In this document: in pieces, positions 26,468-28,282 of the stretch
Position numbering within the stretch: the stretch's first letter is position 1
Layout of the letters: every line of letters starts with the position of its first letter
Origin: Sphaerosporella brunnea
Taxonomy: Eukaryota; Ascomycota; Pezizomycetes; Pezizales; Pyronemataceae
NCBI GenBank assembly: GCA_008704415.1
Contig: VXIS01000467.1
Span: 1-28,282 of the forward strand
Direction of reading: 5' to 3'
DNA length: 28,282 nucleotides
Notes under the pieces: generated by a model
The model's database searches: none
What the model was told of the DNA's origin: nothing
What the model saw: only the letters and a program-made list of their open reading frames with translations
Position numbers and translations under genes: made by a program

Positions 26468-26667
26468 CGAATACCCGGGCCTGATCGCCGCGTAATCAGA
26501 TCCGTGGCGGGATATCTCGTCTCGTCCAGAAATAACGTTCGTCTCGCTCGTCAGTTAGGCCCGAGACGAGTACCCGGGATATCTCGGCTCGTGCCCAACA
26601 CTAGGCCCGGGGGAGGGGGGGTTCGGATGTGCGATGGCTTGAAGCCAAAGGTATCAGATCTAAGACA

Positions 26668-26997
26668 ATGCCACTTTCGGCACGAGCCGATATATCTCGG
26701 GTACTCGTCTCGGGCCTAAATGACCAGCGAGACCAACCTTTGTCCTGGACGAGACGAGATATCCCGGGACGGATCTGATTAGGTGGCGATCAGGCCTGCG
26801 TACTCGTGAGTGATAAGTTATGATGTTGAATAGATCCGTGTGCTGTGATCTGTTGGCCATCCATTGATGTAGGCGTTGGATCTAGGGTTGAGTGCACGAG
26901 GGCGAGGCAAGAAGAGGATATAAGGTGCGGGGCGGTAGATAGCTTCCTTGCTTCAGACTGGGTGAACAAGGGCGAATGGGCAGCTGAGGAGGACGAT
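26668..26997. mobile_element. Type F element, partial copy F3, inverted relative to F2
   Basis: From CGGCACGAGCCGATATATCT (about 26675) the sequence follows the right arm of F1/F2 (GGGCCTAAATGACCAGCGAG, GATATCCCGGGACGGATCTG, GATCAGGCCTGCGTACTCGT). The cargo promoter block follows (26878-26952, TATA at 26917-26925) and then, directly, the last codons of the cargo gene. The middle of the gene is deleted. The first five terminal bases are degraded, and the far end is hidden by E5 or lost. Confidence 0.7.
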
Positions 26998-27003
26998 CAG
27001 TGA
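26956..27003 (+). pseudogene. Cargo-gene C-terminus in F3, fused to its promoter by deletion
   Basis: Codons read DWVNKGEWAAEEDDQ and a TGA, matching AEWVNEGEWPAAGDDV of the F2 gene. They begin 4 nt after the conserved promoter/leader block, so the start codon and about 85 residues are missing. The last codon (CAG) and the TGA stop come from the terminus of the inserted E5 element (CAGTGATGGACAC from 26998). Confidence 0.6.
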
Positions 27004-27357
27004 TGGACACAAGCCGAGCCGGCACGAGCCAAAGGCTGGAGCTGCAAGCCGAGCCGAGTAGAGCCTGGCCCCCTGACGAGCCGAGCAGGCTCGAACGGGT
27101 TTCCTACCGAGCCGAGCTTTGGCTCGAGCTTTTGGCTCGAGCCCGGTGGTGGGAGAAGACCCTAGATGGCCGTGTGGGGCGGAAAATACAAAAATATGCT
27201 ATCAAATTCCATGATTGCGAAAGCTCAAAGAAAAGGCCACCCACACATCCTCTTCAGCCCCCACCACAACACACTCACGCCGAAAAAATCACCAATGAAA
27301 TTCAGGCATTGAACAAGAAGATGGCGGGTAGTTGGGGTAATTGCTACTTGATATGAC
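26998..27357. mobile_element. One-ended type E element, copy E5
   Basis: The left end CAGTGATGGACACAAGCCGA has C in place of T at the first position. It is followed by about 150 bp of GAGCC/GGCTCGAG-rich DNA, then a broken cargo-gene N-terminus. No CATCACTA right end occurs before the window edge, so the element is truncated or its right end has decayed; the right limit given is only the end of recognised homology. Confidence 0.65.
27233..27357 (+). pseudogene. Cargo-gene N-terminus inside E5
   Basis: The plus strand reads KRPPTHPLQPPPQHTHAEKI and TNEIQALNKKMAGSWG, matching MATHPPRRY...ADQIQDLYTKMS-x-SWG of the E1 copy. The AAGGCCACCCAC here corresponds to ATGGCCACACAC in E1, so the start codon is changed to AAG. 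After SWG comes GTAATT and the frame stops (TGA, 27355-27357). The rest of the gene is missing. Confidence 0.55.
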
Positions 27358-27389
27358 TGTCACAGACACTCCGTGAAATCAACTACCTT

Positions 27390-27404
27390 AAAGTATATAT
27401 ATAT
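27390..27404 (+). promoter_or_regulatory. TATA-like element
   Basis: AAGTATATATATATAGAG sits about 410 nt before the ATG of the right-edge gene, in DNA without other features. It is a good TATA match, but the distance is long unless the transcript has a long or spliced leader. Confidence 0.3.
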
Positions 27405-27684
27405 AGAGTGAAGCCTCTACGACACTGCAACCGCTACGGCTTCTGCCCAGCCACTGATTCCACTACCGCAAAGCTAACCGTTTGAGGCATCCCCGCCCAC
27501 AACCTTACCTCTTGCTTCCTAGCTCCATCAACGCTGATTGCCTTAGCCATATCCATCGCCCACCATCGGTCGTCTCCACCCTTTAGCTGTAGCCGCGCTG
27601 CTGCGGCATCGCGATCACGCTCGCGATCCCTAACCCTTAGCAATGTCGTTGCTCTGCGTCCACCCCTGACATTGTCCTATCCGC

Positions 27685-27795
27685 ACAAATCGCCCGTCGC
27701 TCCCAGCATCGTCACTCTCAGCCATCGTCACTCCCATCCATCGTCACTCCCATCCATCATCACTCCCAGCGTCACTCCCAGCGGCAATTACGCGT
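27685..27795. repeat. Short CATC/TCACTCCCA tandem repeat
   Basis: CCATCGTCACTC, CCATCCATCGTCACTC, CCATCCATCATCACTC and CAGCGTCACTCC follow each other, giving about six imperfect 12-16-bp units just upstream of the right-edge start codon at 27807. Confidence 0.75.
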
Positions 27796-27806
27796 CACTA
27801 CCATCC

Positions 27807-28282
27807 ATGGCCGATCAGCAAGAACCTGTACCTGAGCGTTGGTGCAACAGGTGCAACAAATATCTACCCGTCACCGCTTTTCCCAAACCTCGAGGGAATT
27901 GTCATCGCTGCCGCGCAGGAGAAGTCCGTCGTCAGCATGAAAGAGCCATGCAGCGGCTCCAGAGTGGTAACACTACAGCACGCACTGTTCGAAGGGTCCG
28001 TCTCTACGACTGTTTGTCACTACCAGATACTGACCAGTTTGTTTGTCACTACCAGACGCGTAACACTCCTGTCAGAGTTTTGACTGAGTTTCCTATCGTC
28101 GATGATGTCGAATCATTCAGAGCTATTCTCGGAGCAATTCTCAGCATGCACGCCCCATATCCGGAATACAGCCCTCCCGAAGTAGACGACAAAAACCTCG
28201 CTCCTGAGGTCGACCCTACGGTATATCCAATCTGCGCCGGGAAATGGCAACTGGCTGGCCACTGTCAACTCTACCTGTATGG
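27807..28282 (+). CDS. Zinc-ribbon protein, 5' part (runs off the window)
   Basis: An ATG in context ATCCATGG opens 158 codons without a stop to the edge of the window. Residues 13-35 contain WCNRCNKYLPVTAFP and GNCHRCR, a C-x2-C, 15 residues, C-x2-C zinc-ribbon of the kind found before DNA-binding or nuclease regions (for example in endonuclease VII-like proteins; resemblance only). An Arg-rich helix follows (GEVRRQHERAMQRLQ). The remainder (LTEFPIVDDVESFRAILGAI, then a Pro/Asp-rich stretch and GKWQLAGHCQLYLYG) is unrecognised. Composition and lack of stops suggest a real gene. A start farther upstream is possible because the frame stays open through the short tandem repeat. It might be a host gene or transposon-encoded. 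Confidence 0.6.
   Translation, partial: MADQQEPVPERWCNRCNKYLPVTAFPKPRGNCHRCRAGEVRRQHERAMQRLQSGNTTARTVRRVRLYDCLSLPDTDQFVCHYQTRNTPVRVLTEFPIVDDVESFRAILGAILSMHAPYPEYSPPEVDDKNLAPEVDPTVYPICAGKWQLAGHCQLYLY

Larger units (their letters stand above)
25036..26603. mobile_element. Type F hAT-like cargo element, copy F2 (1568 bp including nested E3)
   Basis: The left end reads TAGTGTTGGGCACGAGACGA. The right end, on the opposite strand, reads TAGTGTTGGGCACGAGCCGA (19 of 20). It is flanked by an exact 8-bp duplication GGCCCGGG at 25028-25035 and 26604-26611. Inside are subterminal GAGAC-rich DNA, an intact small gene on the minus strand (25533-25216) with its TATA box, and the nested type E element E3 (25690-26467). 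Without E3 the element is about 780 bp. The right arm (GGGCCTGATCGCC, GATCCGTGGCGGGATATCTC) matches F1 and F3. Confidence 0.88.

Overview
The window looks like a transposon-rich stretch of a filamentous fungal genome. Spliced genes carry short GT-AG introns (55 and 63 nt) with CTAAY/CTGAY branch points, and almost all recognisable coding sequence comes from element types typical of fungi: Ty3/gypsy, a Tad1-like LINE with an RNase H domain, Tnp2-type CACTA, pogo and hAT-like elements. A Tet-like 2-oxoglutarate dioxygenase gene makes a mushroom-forming basidiomycete the likelier host, but that is inference. There is no sign of bacterial gene organisation.

Layout from left to right. 52-586 is a pogo-type MITE. 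1123-2392 is a Tet-like 2OG-Fe(II) oxygenase gene with one intron and one in-frame stop. 3178-4075 holds two pogo-type transposase relics on opposite strands. 4358-4693 and 5366-5749 are two short hAT-like elements of one family; a third, one-ended copy lies at 24390-24496. 6219-6597 is a 20-bp minisatellite. 6598-10722 is a decayed Ty3/gypsy element (gag, protease, RT, RNase H start), split by a 788-bp hAT-like element with a perfect 8-bp target duplication and cut off by a LINE 3' end. Four to five LINE pieces follow between 10760 and 20410, on both strands. A Tnp2/CACTA transposase remnant lies at 22614-23526, and an intact two-exon gene of unknown function at 23608-24033. The window ends inside an open zinc-ribbon gene (27807 to the edge).

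The most unusual part is 25036-27357, with relatives at 11509-12326, 13923-14140 and 22151-22560. Two related families of small hAT-like elements, with termini TAGTGTTGGGCACGAG (here type F) and TAGTGATGGACACGAG (here type E) and GAGCC/GAGAC-rich subterminal DNA, repeatedly carry the same small acidic, tryptophan-rich protein gene of about 105-125 codons. One copy is intact with its own TATA box (25216-25533, inside F2), one is open (25909-26286, inside E3), and at least four are broken. F2 has near-identical ends and an exact 8-bp target duplication. E3 sits inside F2, and the unoccupied site can be read from two other F copies in the same window. I do not recognise the protein. It is far too short to be a transposase, so this looks like a non-autonomous DNA element family that keeps a cargo or accessory gene.

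Apart from the Tet-like gene, the two-exon gene, the two small cargo genes and the right-edge zinc gene, I see no candidate for a functional host gene. Stretches without an entry hold nothing I can support.
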